A DNA stretch of 64,000 bases from Begonia masoniana (GCA_022432975.1 CM039508.1:17014830-17078829), one strand, 5' to 3'; counted from the first letter of the stretch, positions 1-11,978 are shown. Notes: generated by a model from the sequence alone, not told the origin. Program-made: numbers and translations.

Positions 1-2604
1 CCGTCAAGAACAAGTACCCACTGCCTAGAATCGACGATTTATTTGATCAGCTTAATGGTGCTCGTGTTTTCTCTAAGATTGACCTAAGGTCAGGCTACTA
101 TTAATTAAAGGTCAAAACCGAAGATATCCCAAAGACTGCCTTTCGCACAAGGTATGGACATTACGAGTTCTTGGTAATGTCTTTTGGATTGACAAATGCA
201 CCAGCAGCCTTTATGGATCTTATTAATAGAGTGTTTCATGAATATTTAGATAAATTTGTTATACTGTTTATTGATGATATCCTAATCTATTCGCGTACTA
301 AAGACGAGCATGCAAGACATTTGAGTTTGGTGTTAGGAGTACTTAGACAACATCAACTTTATGCCAAGTTTTCCAAGTGTGAGTTTTGGTTGGACAGAGT
401 TCACTTTTTAGGTCATGTCATCTCTGGAGATGGCATATCTATCGATCCAGCAAAGGTTCAAGCAGTTAAGGAATGGCCCTAACTGAAGAACGCCACTGAT
501 ATTTGAAGTTTCCTTGGATTGGCCGGGTACTACAGGAAATTTATTGAAGGATTCTCGAAGATTGCTACACCTCTCACTCGGTTAACTAGAAAAAACATCA
601 AGTATGCATGGACAGAGGAATGTGATTCCAGCTTCCAAACCTTGAAACAGAAACTGACCAATGCCCCAATATTAACCCTTCCCGTTGAAAATGGTAAATT
701 TAGCATTTATTGTGATGCTTCCAAAATTGGTCTTGGATGCGTGTTGATGCAAGACGGTAAGGTAATAGCTTATGCCTCTAGACAGTTGAAAACACATGAG
801 AAGAATTACCCCACACACGACTTAGAACTAGCTGCAGTGGTTTTTGCACTTAAGATTTGGAGGCATTACTTGTACGGTCAAATTTGTGATATATTTTCGG
901 ACCATAAAAGTCTGAAGTACATCTTCACACAGAAGGAATTAAATATGAGGCAACGGCGATGGTTGGAATTTGTGAAGGATTATGATTTTGAGATTAAATA
1001 CCATCCCGGCAAAGTAAATGTTGTGGCAGATGCTTTGAGTAGAGTATCAACACCAACCCAAACTATGATTTTCAATATGCCATTAGCCTTAGAGTCAGAA
1101 TTGCAAAGGTTTAATCTAGAAGCGGTATCCAGTGTATCAGCTATACTCTCAGCCATAACCTTAAAGCCTACTATTTTGGAGAAAATAAAGGAAGCTCAGA
1201 CGAATGATGACCAGCGTAACAAGTACAAGCTAAGCATGGATTCTACGGATGAATAAGATTTTAGTTATTCTGCTGATGGAATCCTTAAATTTAGAAATAG
1301 ATGGTTTGTCCTTGCCATTAAAGAACTTCGAGATGAGATTCTTTCTGAAGCACATTCTTCCAAATTCTCTTTTCACCCTGGGAGTACAAAGATGTACAAG
1401 GATCTCAAATAGCATTATTGGTGGCCAGGTATGAAAAGGAGTGTGGCAGAGTACGTAGGATCATGTTTGTGTTGTCAGCAGATTAAAGCTGAGCATCAGA
1501 GACCCTCAGGAACATTGCAACCTTTACCAGTTCCTGAATGGAAATGGGAACAAATAACGATGGACTTTGTTGTGGGATTGCCTTGAACAGCAAAGGGTCA
1601 TGATGCAATTTGGGTGATAGTTGATCGTTTAACCAAATCAGCCCACTTCCTACCAGTAAGGATGACTTACTCGATGGATCAACTTGCTGAATTGTACATG
1701 CAGGAGATTGTACGTTTGCATGGAGTTCCAAGCGCTATAGTTTCTGACCGAGATTCTAGATTTACGTCTAAGTTTTGAAAAATGTTTCCATAAAGCTATG
1801 GGAACACAACTTAACCTTAGCACAGCCTTTCACCCTCAAACAGATGGACAATCTGAAAGGACCATTCAGACATTAGAGGATATGCTTCGTGCATGTGTAT
1901 TAGAGTTTCAGGGTTCTTGGAGTAAGTACCTATCATTAGTGGAGTTCTCTTATAATAACGGCTTTCAGGCAACAATAGGAATGACACCTTATGAGGCATT
2001 GTATGGGCGTAAGTGCAGATCTCTCTTGTATTGGGATGAAGTTGGAGAAGCACGTTTGGTTGGTCCTGATGTTTTGCAACATACAGTGGAAAAGATTGCT
2101 CTTATCCGGCAATGAATCTTGACAGCTCAAAGCCGGCAGAAAAGTTATGCAGATAAGAGACGTAGAGAATTGGAGTTTGAGGTAAGTGATGAAGTTTTCC
2201 TCAAGGTATTACCATTTAAAGGAGTTGTGAGATTCGGGAAGAGAGGCAAGTTGAACCCCAGATTTATTAGGCCGTTCACTATCTTGAAGAGAGTTGGGAG
2301 AGCAACTTATCAGTTGCAGCTACCGGCTTCTATGGAAGGAATCCATAATGTGTTCCATGTATCCATGTTAAAGAAGTGTGTACGAGATCCATCACAGATT
2401 GTGGAACAACAGAGTATTGAAGTTCTTCCTACTCTTACATATGAGGAGAAACCAGTAAGGATCCTAGACTATGTTGTGAAAGTGTTGCGCAACAAAGAAG
2501 TTCCACTGGTGAAAGTCTTATGGCATAACAATAACATTGAGGAGACAACTTGGGAGCGCCAGCAAGACATGATGGACCAACATCCAGAACTGTTCAGGTA
2601 CTGA
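1..2604 (+). pseudogene. Gyp-A pol fragment: RT, RNase H, integrase, chromodomain
   Basis: This is the 3' part of a Ty3/gypsy polyprotein, cut by the window start within the RT finger region (VKNKYPLPR motif). In order it shows RT with the catalytic FIDD motif near 267-278, RNase H with YCDAS near 706-720, an HHCC zinc region around 1350-1480, an integrase core with the three acidic residues near 1562, 1746 and 1852, and a C-terminal chromodomain-like end (IEETTWE) up to the stop at 2604. The chromodomain and gene order mark a chromovirus, probably the Tekay/Del group. It is dead: in-frame stops lie at 102, 480, 504, 1254, 1410, 1584, 1776 and 2113, with frame slips near 1310 and 1790. Most stops can be derived from CAR, CGA or TGG codons by one C>T or G>A change. 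The polypurine tract and 3' LTR follow directly. Confidence 0.93.
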
Positions 2605-2626
2605 ATTTTGAGGACAAAATTCTTTT

Positions 2627-2639
2627 AAGGAGGGTAGAT
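2627..2639 (+). other. Gyp-A polypurine tract
   Basis: A purine run (AAGGAGGGTAGAT) lies immediately before the LTR start TGTAGCACCC, where plus-strand priming is expected. The preceding words TTTTGAGGACAAAAT recur before the 3' LTRs of the other gypsy elements here. Confidence 0.8.
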
Positions 2640-2785
2640 TGTAGCACCCGAATCTATTAAACAAATTTCTATTCCGTTATTTAATAGTAAGCATGTTGTG
2701 GAGAAAATTGAGGAAAGTATTAATTAGGTTAATGAGTGACTAAGTAAGGGCATAGTGGTAAATTGAGAACTTATAATGGATAACC

Positions 2786-2793
2786 TATTTAAG
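2786..2793 (+). promoter_or_regulatory. Possible TATA box of the Gyp-A LTR
   Basis: TATTTAAG lies about 146 bp into the LTR and is followed within 60 bp by a pyrimidine-rich CTTTCCCTACTCTCATCTC tract, a usual setting for a transcription start. It was judged by position and motif only. Confidence 0.4.
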
Positions 2794-3187
2794 GAAAGAG
2801 GCTTTGTGATTAAATGCACTGTAGCCGCCACTCTTTCCCTACTCTCATCTCTCGGTATTCAGCTCAAGCAGCAGAGCTCTCTAGGCGATTCTTCCATCCA
2901 ATTTTCTCCAAATTAGGTGAGTTCTATTTTGATTCCTTGCTGCATTGGTAACTATCGATGATTTGGGGAGTGGATAAATGTGAGTTTCGAGAATGCTGTG
3001 AGCGAACTAGTTCGGGTTTTGTGGTAATCGGAGATGTATAACGAACTAAGCTTCTAAACTAGTTTCCTTAGCTTCTGGATAGTGTAGAATGAGGTTTAGT
3101 AAAATCAAATCGATAATTTGTCCATGGTGTTAGGTTGAGTAAGCTCCCAAAGTAGTTTGCAACACCGAGCATTTCCAGGAGAGCCAG

Positions 3188-3669
3188 GTAAGTGAAGTGT
3201 GCTTGTGCCCTCGGGCCTACATCACAAAACAGTAGGTTTTCCGCATGTTGAATGTTTTCAGTTTGGTCATGCATCATGTTTTGAAAGAATACGAAAATGA
3301 ATTTACATGGAATGTATGGTGAGGCATGAACAGAACGTATCATTATAGCTGTTAAGGGAATTAATCCGCCCCTTAATTGATGAAGTAGATTTATAACATT
3401 GGGAGAGTTGATCCCACTCCCAAGGAACCTGGGGATCATTATAGCTGTTAAGGGCATTAATCCACCCCTTAATCGATGAAGAGGATTTATGACTTTGGAA
3501 GAGTTGATCTCACTCCCAATGGAATATTGAGATCAAATTATGATGAATGTGAATGCAACTGAGCTGAGAAAGTAGAAACTGCATGATTAAGATTTACATT
3601 TCAGCATTTCATTTCATGATTGCTTCACTTATTTAGCATTAGGCTAATAGATGAGTTTTGTGATGTAGG
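3188..3669 (+). other. Splice-like structured leader module in Gyp-A LTR
   Basis: CCAG/GTAAGT at 3188 matches a plant 5' splice site. At 3668 GATGTAG/GTGA matches a 3' site, with a branch-like TTTAGC 33 nt upstream. The block CCTACATCACAAAA (3216-3229) is a perfect 14-nt reverse complement of 3656-3669, the segment that contains the 3' site. The repeat at 3341-3532 lies in the loop. The same layout occurs in six other LTR families in this window. Splicing itself is inferred. Confidence 0.5.
3341..3532 (+). repeat. Two-copy 96-bp tandem repeat in Gyp-A LTR
   Basis: The copy starting at 3341 (CATTATAGCTGTTAAGGG) is repeated from 3437 with scattered substitutions. It sits inside the loop of the splice-like module. 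Confidence 0.85.
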
Positions 3670-4226
3670 TGAAGAAAAGACAGCAGGTGTGTTCTCTGAG
3701 TTTGTTGAGAGCTAGGCAGGTTAGAGGGGGTGCATTCATGCATCGAACTGGCAGCTGACAGGGCGATTTAACTGATGTCAGGAGTTGTGAAGGTTTAGTT
3801 GACAATGTTTCAATTTAAGTACGTTGAGTTTTTATGACAGTAGTAGTTTTAATGTTTTTGGAATACATCTTGAGACTTTTCTGTTAATGATACTCTGTTA
3901 GTTTAATAGTGGTTTTACCATATTTCGGAGTAATACACTGATTTAAATAGTTTTGAATGGTTTTTAGTAAAATATTCATGTTCTACTTGTAACACCCGAG
4001 TTTTCGGGTTTCCGCTCCAAGGCTATTTTTGTAAATCAGTAAATTAGGTCCGTTTTGTGAACGGTGAGTTTTGTTAGAACTCTAAGATTAAATTGGAATA
4101 TTTGGAGAAATAAGGAAATTGAAGAGAGACCGAATCGATAGATTAATTAAAGAAATAGTTTTAGTTTATTATAATCATAATAATTATTATTATTAATTTA
4201 ATAAATAATAAAAAAAAAAGAAGTAA

Positions 4227-4260
4227 AACAACAGAATGGCCCGAAGGCCATTCTGTTGTT
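4227..4260 (+). other. Perfect 15-bp hairpin in S1
   Basis: AACAACAGAATGGCC (4227-4241) and its exact reverse complement (4246-4260) flank the tetraloop CGAA. A 12-bp version with loop TAA occurs at the equivalent place in solo LTR F (55585-55611). It lies about 240 bp into the LTR, after an AT-rich tract, so it is probably in the promoter-bearing U3 part. Confidence 0.85.
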
Positions 4261-4981
4261 CGAGCTCCAGCCCGACGCCGTGAGAGACGAGGGAGGAGGC
4301 GACGATCGACGAACCACCGGCGTTTTCCGACTTTCGCCGACCAGACGGCGGCGACGTGAGGCTCCGACCGTCCTCCGCGCGCAACCCGACCGGTAAGGCT
4401 CGGTTTCCCCTGTTTTGGTTCGGTTTTTGGGTTTGTTCAGGGCCGTGGGTGGCGAGCTCGATTGAGCTCCGATCTCCGGCCAATTTTGGTCACTTCCGGC
4501 GTGGGTTTGCCAACCCTAGGGCCGGCTATTGATGCTTGGCCGCGGAATGCCCAATTTGGGCGAAATTCAGTGAAACCCAAATTAGGGCTTAGGGTTTTCT
4601 TAAATGGAAACTTCGATTTAGGTTAGTTTATGTTAATTGGATGTTAGGAGGATAGATTGGTGAAGAAATTGATAGAATTTGATGAAAAATCAAAAGGGGA
4701 ATTTTGGGAAAAAGGGGCAGTTCGGATTTTTGATAAATTGACCTAGCTCCGGTCATTTGTTTTAAAATTCGTTTTGGCAGATTAAAATAGGTTATTAGAG
4801 GAGCATGTGGCCACTGGAATCGTTCGATTCCGACCACCGACGCAAAAGTTATGCACGTTTGAGTTTCGGGTCGGTTTTTGACCAAACCCAAATTAGTGGC
4901 TGTTTTAATAGTTTTAGTTAGAAATTGATGATATTATGCTTATTAGTGAATGCGCTTGTTATTTAGGTAGATTAAATGAAT

Positions 4982-5302
4982 TGAGGATTTTTGGTGGATT
5001 TAGGTTAAGTTTGAATATGGAGATTATTGGGAAAACATTATGGAGGGTAAGTAAATTGTGAGCACCACGTGCTCGATGAGATGCCGAAGGGAGGAATGAA
5101 AGTTTTAGGAGAAATTGTTTATAGCTGATGAGTTAGTTTTAAGTTTGAGATTCGTTTATTAGGATTGATTTTAATGTTCTTTATTATGAAATGCCTTAGG
5201 TGGAGACGGCTTTTGGACGTGCACGGCTTTCTACGGACGCCAGTAAGTGAGCGTTAGGCTTTCCGCCACTAAGGCCCTACGTCGTACAATGTATGATAAT
5301 GT
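4982..5302 (+). repeat. Left copy of duplication flanking the heptamer array
   Basis: This stretch matches 6303-6612 throughout (shared blocks include GTGAGCACCAC, GAGATGCCGAA and GGACGTGCACGGCTT). The two copies differ by many single-base insertions and deletions. The left copy reads GCCAGTAAGTGAG where the right reads GCCAGGTAACGTGAG; both look like noisy versions of GCCAGGTAAGTGAG. It ends where the heptamer array starts. Confidence 0.85.
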
Positions 5303-6302
<1,000 letters not shown>

Positions 6303-6612
6303 TTTAGGTTGATTTAGGTGATTGAATATTGGAGATTATTGGAAACCATTAATGGAGGTTAAGTAAATTGTGAGCACCACCGTGCTCGATGAGATGCCGA
6401 ATGGAGGAAATGAAAGTTTTAGGAGAAATTGTTTTAGCTAGGAGTTTAGTTTAGTTTGAGATTCGTTTATAGGATTGATTTTAATGTTCTTTATTTATGA
6501 AAATGCCTTAGGTGGAGACGGCTTTTGGACGTGCACGGCTTGCTACGGACGCCAGGTAACGTGAGCGTTAGGCTTTCCGGCACTAAGGACCTACGTCGTT
6601 ACAATGTAGATA
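6303..6612 (+). repeat. Right copy of duplication flanking the heptamer array
   Basis: This is the partner of 4982-5302. It continues into sequence that is not duplicated (GATTGTTGTGATGTGAG), so it is probably the native copy. Confidence 0.85.
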
Positions 6613-6950
6613 ATGTTGATTGTTGTGATGTGAGTGATTGTAGAGGTTGGTGGAAGACGGGTAGTATTAGGAAAGGTGATAGTTACGTATTGCCTTAGTA
6701 TGTGGTAGTGCTCATGATGAATGATGATGATGACTGATGAATGTTTTCACGGGAACTATGTTTCACGGGACTATGTTTTCACGGGACTATGTTTTCACGG
6801 ATGTTACGGGAATAATGAATGTTTTTCACGGAAAAAGAATGATGTTTACGAAACGAAACTGTTTTATAAATGTCATGCATATAGGTAATGTTATGTTTAG
6901 TACGCTCCTTACTAAGCATTAGGCTTAATGTAGTTATTGTATGATGTAGG
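6556..6950 (+). other. Splice-like structured leader module in S1
   Basis: A GTAACG (left duplicate GTAAGT at 5243) 5' site is followed by a CCTACGTCGT block. The 3' side has TACTAAG at 6910-6916 and GATGTAG/GTGA with the AG at 6949, 34 nt after the branch-like A. The block in the left duplicate (5276-5291) can pair over 16 bp, including three G-U pairs, with 6935-6950. Confidence 0.45.
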
Positions 6951-7859
6951 TGACAGGTGTGAAGGTGAAGTTCCTCTCGATGACAAAGAACAGGTGGTCG
7001 ACGGATGGGCTCGTGGCGACGGGGTGTGTTTGTGGCTTGGCTGGATGATCTAATGGCGTGCATCGAACTGTTTTGTGGTAAAAAGGGATGTGAGTTAGCT
7101 TTGTTGATTAGAAAGGTAATGGATATTAGGTAGTACAGTTAGGTTTATTGTTTAGGGAATTCTATAGTGGTTGTAGGTTGAAGTAATGCCATTTTGAATG
7201 ATTTGTTAATGAATGTCCTTGGTGATGTTTTAGGGAATTTAATGCTTATGCTCGATGTTTGTTTTAGGACTTGATTTGTTTTGATTTAGGAAGAGAATGA
7301 AAGTGTTTAAGTATGTGGATCGGATGATTTGATAGAAAAACGTATGAAAGTAGAGTTTTTGATATGTATGATGTGGTAGTGGAATGTCTAAGATGTGAAG
7401 TTTTTATTTTTGGAGAATATACTGGAACTGTTTGGGTATTTTTAATTGTTTGGTCGTTTTTAAAACAGGTAAGGATACGCTCGATTTTTAGAGCGATCCA
7501 CGCAGTTTGTTTTCTTGAGTATAGGTTATATTAGTGTTTTGTTTAATTGATCTTACTTTAAGTGTTAATTGTTTTAAGTTAGTAATGGTTTTAGTCTAGT
7601 TCTAAATGTTTTAAAAGTCAAAATGTTTAAGTCAAAGTTAGACCCTAAAGGTCGTTAGAGGTGGGTCAATTGTCTAATTTAGTTTTATTTTAAAGTGTTA
7701 AGTAAAAATGAAAAAGTTTAGGAGAAAATACGAGGGCTTAGGTAATGGTTATGTCACGGCAAGTCCGTGGCGGCCCTGATCGGGTTGGGGTCGTCACACT
7801 ACTGGTAGTAGGAGTTTTCTTGTTAGAGTGAAATTGTTGCTACGCTGTTTTCGTTGAGT

Positions 7860-8450
7860 ATTTTGATCTATCGGTAGATTATGTCTATCGGCAGATGTAG
7901 AGTTGTTGTTCTGTTGTCTATCGGAAGATGTCTTCAGTAAAGTCATCGGATGATGTCTTCAGTGGAAGCCATCGGAAGATATAAGTAGAAAATTTGTCGT
8001 TTTGTAACCGGATGATGTGTAGTATTTTATCCATCAGATGATGGAGGTAAAAGTCTTTTGTCGTTTTGTAACCGGATGATGTCTAGTATTTTATCCATCA
8101 GATGATAGAGGTAAAAGTCTTTTGTCATTTTGTCGTTTTGTAACTGAACGATGTCGAGTATTTTATCATTCGGATGATGAAGGTAAAAGTCTTTTGTCGT
8201 TTAGCGATCGGTGGATGACGGGTATTAAACCTATCGGATGATGTAGTAGAAGTTTGTCGTTTTGTGATTGGTATATGTAGTTTATTCTATCGAAAGACGT
8301 GAGTAAAAGTTTTGTCGTCTTGTAGTCGGCAGAGGTTGGATGAACAAATCATCCGGCTGACGTCATCGGTAGACGTGAGTAGCAAAACTTGTCGTTTTGC
8401 AGTCGGCAGAAGTTGGATGAATGATTCATCCGGCTGACGTCATCGGTGAA
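7860..8450 (+). repeat. Cluster of ATCGGATGATG-type motifs near Gyp-A LTR 3' end
   Basis: About 15 imperfect copies of YATCGGAWGATG and its complement (for example CATCCGGCTGACG) are spread over roughly 600 bp. They are often separated by GTAAAAGTCTTTTGTCGTTTTG. It occupies the last part of the LTR, as GC-rich palindrome clusters do in Gyp-B, C, D and E. Confidence 0.75.
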
Positions 8451-8789
8451 AACCTTCGGTTTTGTTTTTGCCTTTTTCGTTGACTTTGCTCAGCAGATGA
8501 TGTGTTTGACTTTTAAGAACTTTGAGTATTCCACGCTTAAGCCTTCATCTCTTCCGGCCGAGTTACTTTCTTAATATTTTAACAGATTTTTCTTTTTAAA
8601 ACATTGTTTTATAGCTTTGCTTAACTCTATTCTACTCAAAAGAATTTCCGCTGCAAGTTTTAACGTTTTGAGGTTTTAGAAAAATGTCAAATTTTGACTT
8701 TCGAGCGAAGTTTTAAATTGGTTCAAAATTTCTTAGTTATGTCCGGGTTATGAGTAACGAACCGGGTTTATAAAACTCGGGGCGTTACA

Positions 8790-9716
8790 CAACGACAATG
8801 GGATATACGTCATTGTTGCCATGAATACTTATGGCCGTGAGTAATTGACCGGGGTAGTAGCCCTTCAGATGACATCCATCTAAACATATAATCGGTTTGC
8901 CCTGTTCCAGAAAACCTGTCACAAAAGCAGCCATACATATGTATATTCTTTCAAATATCATCTTCTCATCTTACCCCTCACCCACCATATAACCATGTAT
9001 TTTCACTGTACTGTCTAGATTTGATCTGAATATTTCTTCTGAGTACGAACACAGTAATTTGAATTGTTCTTTGCCCCTCCCGTAATTAAGTCCTTTAGCT
9101 TGACTTCTTCCTCTTCTCGCAAGACTTGACTTATTGTTCACCTTATGTTCCTTCCTCACTGTCTTGATGATATCAAAACTGGGTCAGTCAGGATAACTTT
9201 TGAACCTATTTGAATAATACATTGCCAACCACTTTGCCGAAGCGTGTCGATTATCAAGTGTCTTTACACAGTTGTGATCATTACGGTAGGACTTTATTTT
9301 GAAGGTGACCTCATTTTGCATGACCGAAGCATGCAGATGCTAATTACAATCTGCTCCTTGACATTTTACCGTAAGTCTCTTCTTCACACTTTTAACAAAT
9401 TTGATATCAAAACCTTTTTTCAAAGCATAATCTCGTACTTCGTCTCTAATGGCTTTTAAAGAACCATACTGTCTACCCACAACAAAATCACCCAAATTTT
9501 CTGCCCTTACTTGTATGCTTTCTGCCTCGTCATCATCCAAATTAAACAGTTCATGAAGCTCATCGTCTAAGATTTGCGATATTGAATGTACCTGTATTTC
9601 TCCTTCACCCTCTAAGTGATCAAATGGTTGAATATCCCCGTATATGGTACCGCGCTCCTTCATATACCACTATATGTTTGCATGCTTATCTGCATTAACT
9701 AATCTTTCTACCATTT
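8790..9716 (-). pseudogene. Mutator-like (MULE) transposase, 5' half, cut by Gyp-A
   Basis: Read on the minus strand from about 9716, it has an N-terminal plant Mutator DNA-binding region (FVVGRQYGSLKAIRDEVRDY, then KGFDIKFVKSVKKRLTVKC), a Cys/His-containing segment with CVKTLDNRHASAKWLA, a linker (EIFRSNLDSTVKI), and the start of the DDE transposase core (LDGCHLKGYYPGQLLTAI, GNNDVYPIV) ending at 8790. There the Gyp-A LTR begins. Frame slips lie between about 9160 and 9340 and an early stop lies near 9672. The remaining C-terminal half should lie left of the window beyond Gyp-A. MULE transposases cut and paste their own terminal inverted repeats; I did not find those repeats here. Confidence 0.87.
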
Positions 9717-9854
9717 ACGACGATTATCTGAAAAAAAAAATCAAAAATTTTATTCAAGATAAACAATAGCCTATCAATTGAACAATACAACAATAACAAT
9801 CATAATAAATAAAGAACATCAGAGGAAAACAAATTGAAATCAGTAAAAAAAAAA

Positions 9855-10440
9855 AAGAGAATGGACGGACGCTCTTTTAGTGCGTCCGTCCGTTATACAG
9901 GCTGAAAGACAGCCTAGTTTACAAAATTTGAGTCATTATAAAAAAAATTGAACTAAATGAATCAGAATAGAGAAAGCTATTACTTGAAGCGTTTTTCGAT
10001 AAAAAATCTATAAAAAAAATTGCAAGAGGTTTAGAGAAAATCGATTTTGCCACGGTGAAAATGTCAGATATCAGGCGCTGGATGGATATAAATCGCGAGT
10101 TCAGACGGACACTGTATTTAAGCGTCCATCCATTGTTGCCCTAATTTAGAATGTTCGTCCATTTATAAAATACCTTAAAACTAACAGATGGACATATTGA
10201 TTAACGGACGGATGTGTAAATACAGCGTCCGTCTGAGCCACTCGCCGACATCCACGACAAAGCATACATACGGACGAACAAATGTTTCATTTGTCCGTCT
10301 GTCATATGTATCGGATGGTCGCTATTTTGCAACGTCCGTCCGATATACGACAAACTAATTGACACGGACGGACGCTAAAATTGTCCGTCCATCTGATATA
10401 CGGCCAAAATGGAATCCGGATGCAGATTGGATGGACGGTA
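9855..10440. repeat. Cluster of CGGACGGACG / CGTCCGTCCG motifs
   Basis: Around 15 copies of CGGACGGACGC or its complement, many as close inverted pairs (for example 9862-9893 and 10340-10400), lie in an otherwise AT-rich 590-bp stretch with no gene. The style is the same as the palindrome clusters at LTR 3' ends in this window, but no LTR boundary was found here. Confidence 0.7.
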
Positions 10441-10599
10441 GGGTTTGTTTTGTTATGTTTTAGATAGTTTAAGGTTTGAATCGCTAAATTTGATACTTTA
10501 AGGTTTAAAATAAAAAAACCGTATACTTCGAGGTTTATATTGGTAATTTCCCTTTTATTAACTAACCTGGTTTGGTTCACTTAGCAAATATGCAGGTTT

Positions 10600-10916
10600 G
10601 GTTATATTCTCAAGTGGCGCTTCCATTTAAAAAGGACCAGAGAAGAAAGAGATAGTAGAAAGAAGGTGCGATTAGGGCTGGGTGCGTTAGAGGGTCTTTT
10701 TCTCTGTTTCAGCAATCAAGAATTTGTAGTTTACTATCATTGGATGCTCTGTTCCTGAAGGAGATTGAAGACATAGAATAGCATTTTATAATGTGTGACT
10801 TTGTGATTCTAAGCTAAGTTTTTCTTTTGATTATGTTGAGAATAATTGTTGTAATCTTGGACGATTTCTAGTTCATAAGAAGAGGATACCGGAGTTGCAT
10901 CTATGGATGTAGGACT
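10600..10916 (+). repeat. Left part of a probable Cop-2 5' LTR, split by Cop-1
   Basis: This sequence is contiguous across the Cop-1 insertion with 58883 onward (shared TSD GGACT). There, CTTACGTCTGAACCACGTT leads to a copia gag start at 59120. ATTTAAAAAGGA near 10626 could be its TATA box. The left LTR boundary is not defined; 10441-10600 is AT-rich and shows nothing recognisable. Confidence 0.45.
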
Positions 10917-11171
10917 TGTTAGTATACCTACGGTTCACGTTTAGTTTTTTAATTCCGTTTGTATATTTAGTTACATTTTTCTCATCATTTGGTTTACCTG
11001 TATATATGTAAACATATGTGCATAGAGAAATGACAAGAAGCAAAAAGTCATTTCAATGTCATCCTCTCCTTCTCTCTCTCTGTCTCATCTGCAGCAAACC
11101 TAGTCGTCTCCTTCCTGCCTTTGAGAAGAAGCATAGCTTCTGATTTTTCCATCGAAACCAAAATCGTAACT
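10917..11171 (+). repeat. Cop-1 5' LTR
   Basis: This 255-bp LTR runs from TGTTAGTATACC to AAAATCGTAACT and nearly matches 58571-58882. It ends directly before the primer-binding site. Confidence 0.93.
11001..11008 (+). promoter_or_regulatory. Cop-1 5' LTR TATA box
   Basis: TATATATG is conserved in the 3' LTR (58655-58662), with a CT-rich tract downstream. It is the likely promoter TATA element. Confidence 0.5.
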
Positions 11172-11182
11172 TGGTATCAGAG
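11172..11182 (+). other. Cop-1 primer-binding site
   Basis: TGGTATCAGAG immediately follows the 5' LTR and matches the 3' end of plant initiator-methionine tRNA, the usual primer. Confidence 0.9.
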
Positions 11183-11191
11183 TAAAAAAGA

Positions 11192-11978
11192 ATGGCATCC
11201 TCCAGCTCCATGATCCCCTCCTCCCCTTCAGCCCTTCCTTCTTCCTCTCTTCCTCTGTTTCCCTCTGTCAACCAAACCTTAACTATCAAATTGAACAGCA
11301 ACAACTATCTCATTTGGAAAACACAACTCCTCAATGTCGTTATTGCGAATAGCATCAACAATCTTCTGGATGGATCTCTCCCACCTTCCCCACAGTATCT
11401 TGACTCGCTTTCTTCTCAAATCAATTCAGATTTCACTATTTGGATGCAGTATAATCGGCTCATCATAAGCTAGATTTTTTCCTCCTTGCCCGAGGAATTG
11501 TTGCCATAAATTGTGTTTTTCACCACGACTAGTGAAGTTTGGGGTGTTCTGGCCTGTATATTTGCCTCCTCGTTGTTGGTAAGAATCACCTAGCTTCGAA
11601 GCCAGCTCCATTCCCAGTTCAAAGATGGACTTTCAACTTCCAGCTACATTCAAAACATTATAGCTTTATGTAATACGCTCGCAGAAATTGGGGAACAAGT
11701 CTCTTACCGGGATAGAATAATCTATTTTCTAGGTGGCCTAGGAAGTGAGTACAACGCTTTCGTCCTTTCCATCACAAATCATAGCTTTCTCAAGAGTTTA
11801 AAATTTCATCTAGAAAAACAAAACTCCGCTGCTTCTCTTCCGATGCCGAGTCAACTACAAGCAAACGCTGCAAATCTATGCCCTTTTTTCCCAGATTAGA
11901 GTCCTTATCCGCAATTGGCTGCTCATTTCTGACCAAATTATATGTCTGGTTTTCACCATAATGGATCCGTGGTATCTG
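11192..11978 (+). pseudogene. Cop-1 gag, N-terminal part
   Basis: The start codon at 11192 lies 10 nt after the primer-binding site. A Ser/Pro-rich leader is followed by the copia gag signature LTIKLNSNNYLIWKTQLL and a UBN2-like region (LRSQLHSQFKDGLSTSSYIQ, then IIYFLGGLGSEYNAFVLSI). Stops near 11472 and 11509, a frame slip around 11560-11590 and a further stop make it a pseudogene. The reading is cut at 11978 by the fold-back element and resumes at 12300 with the zinc-knuckle region (CQICN), which Gyp-B then interrupts at 12366. Confidence 0.88.

Noticed and set aside
4193..4483. Antisense frame in S1 with a counterpart in F (55388-55642), both starting MAGDRSSIEL
   Set aside because: The shared start is explained by the two LTRs being one family; the remainder diverges with frame changes and no coding constraint is evident.
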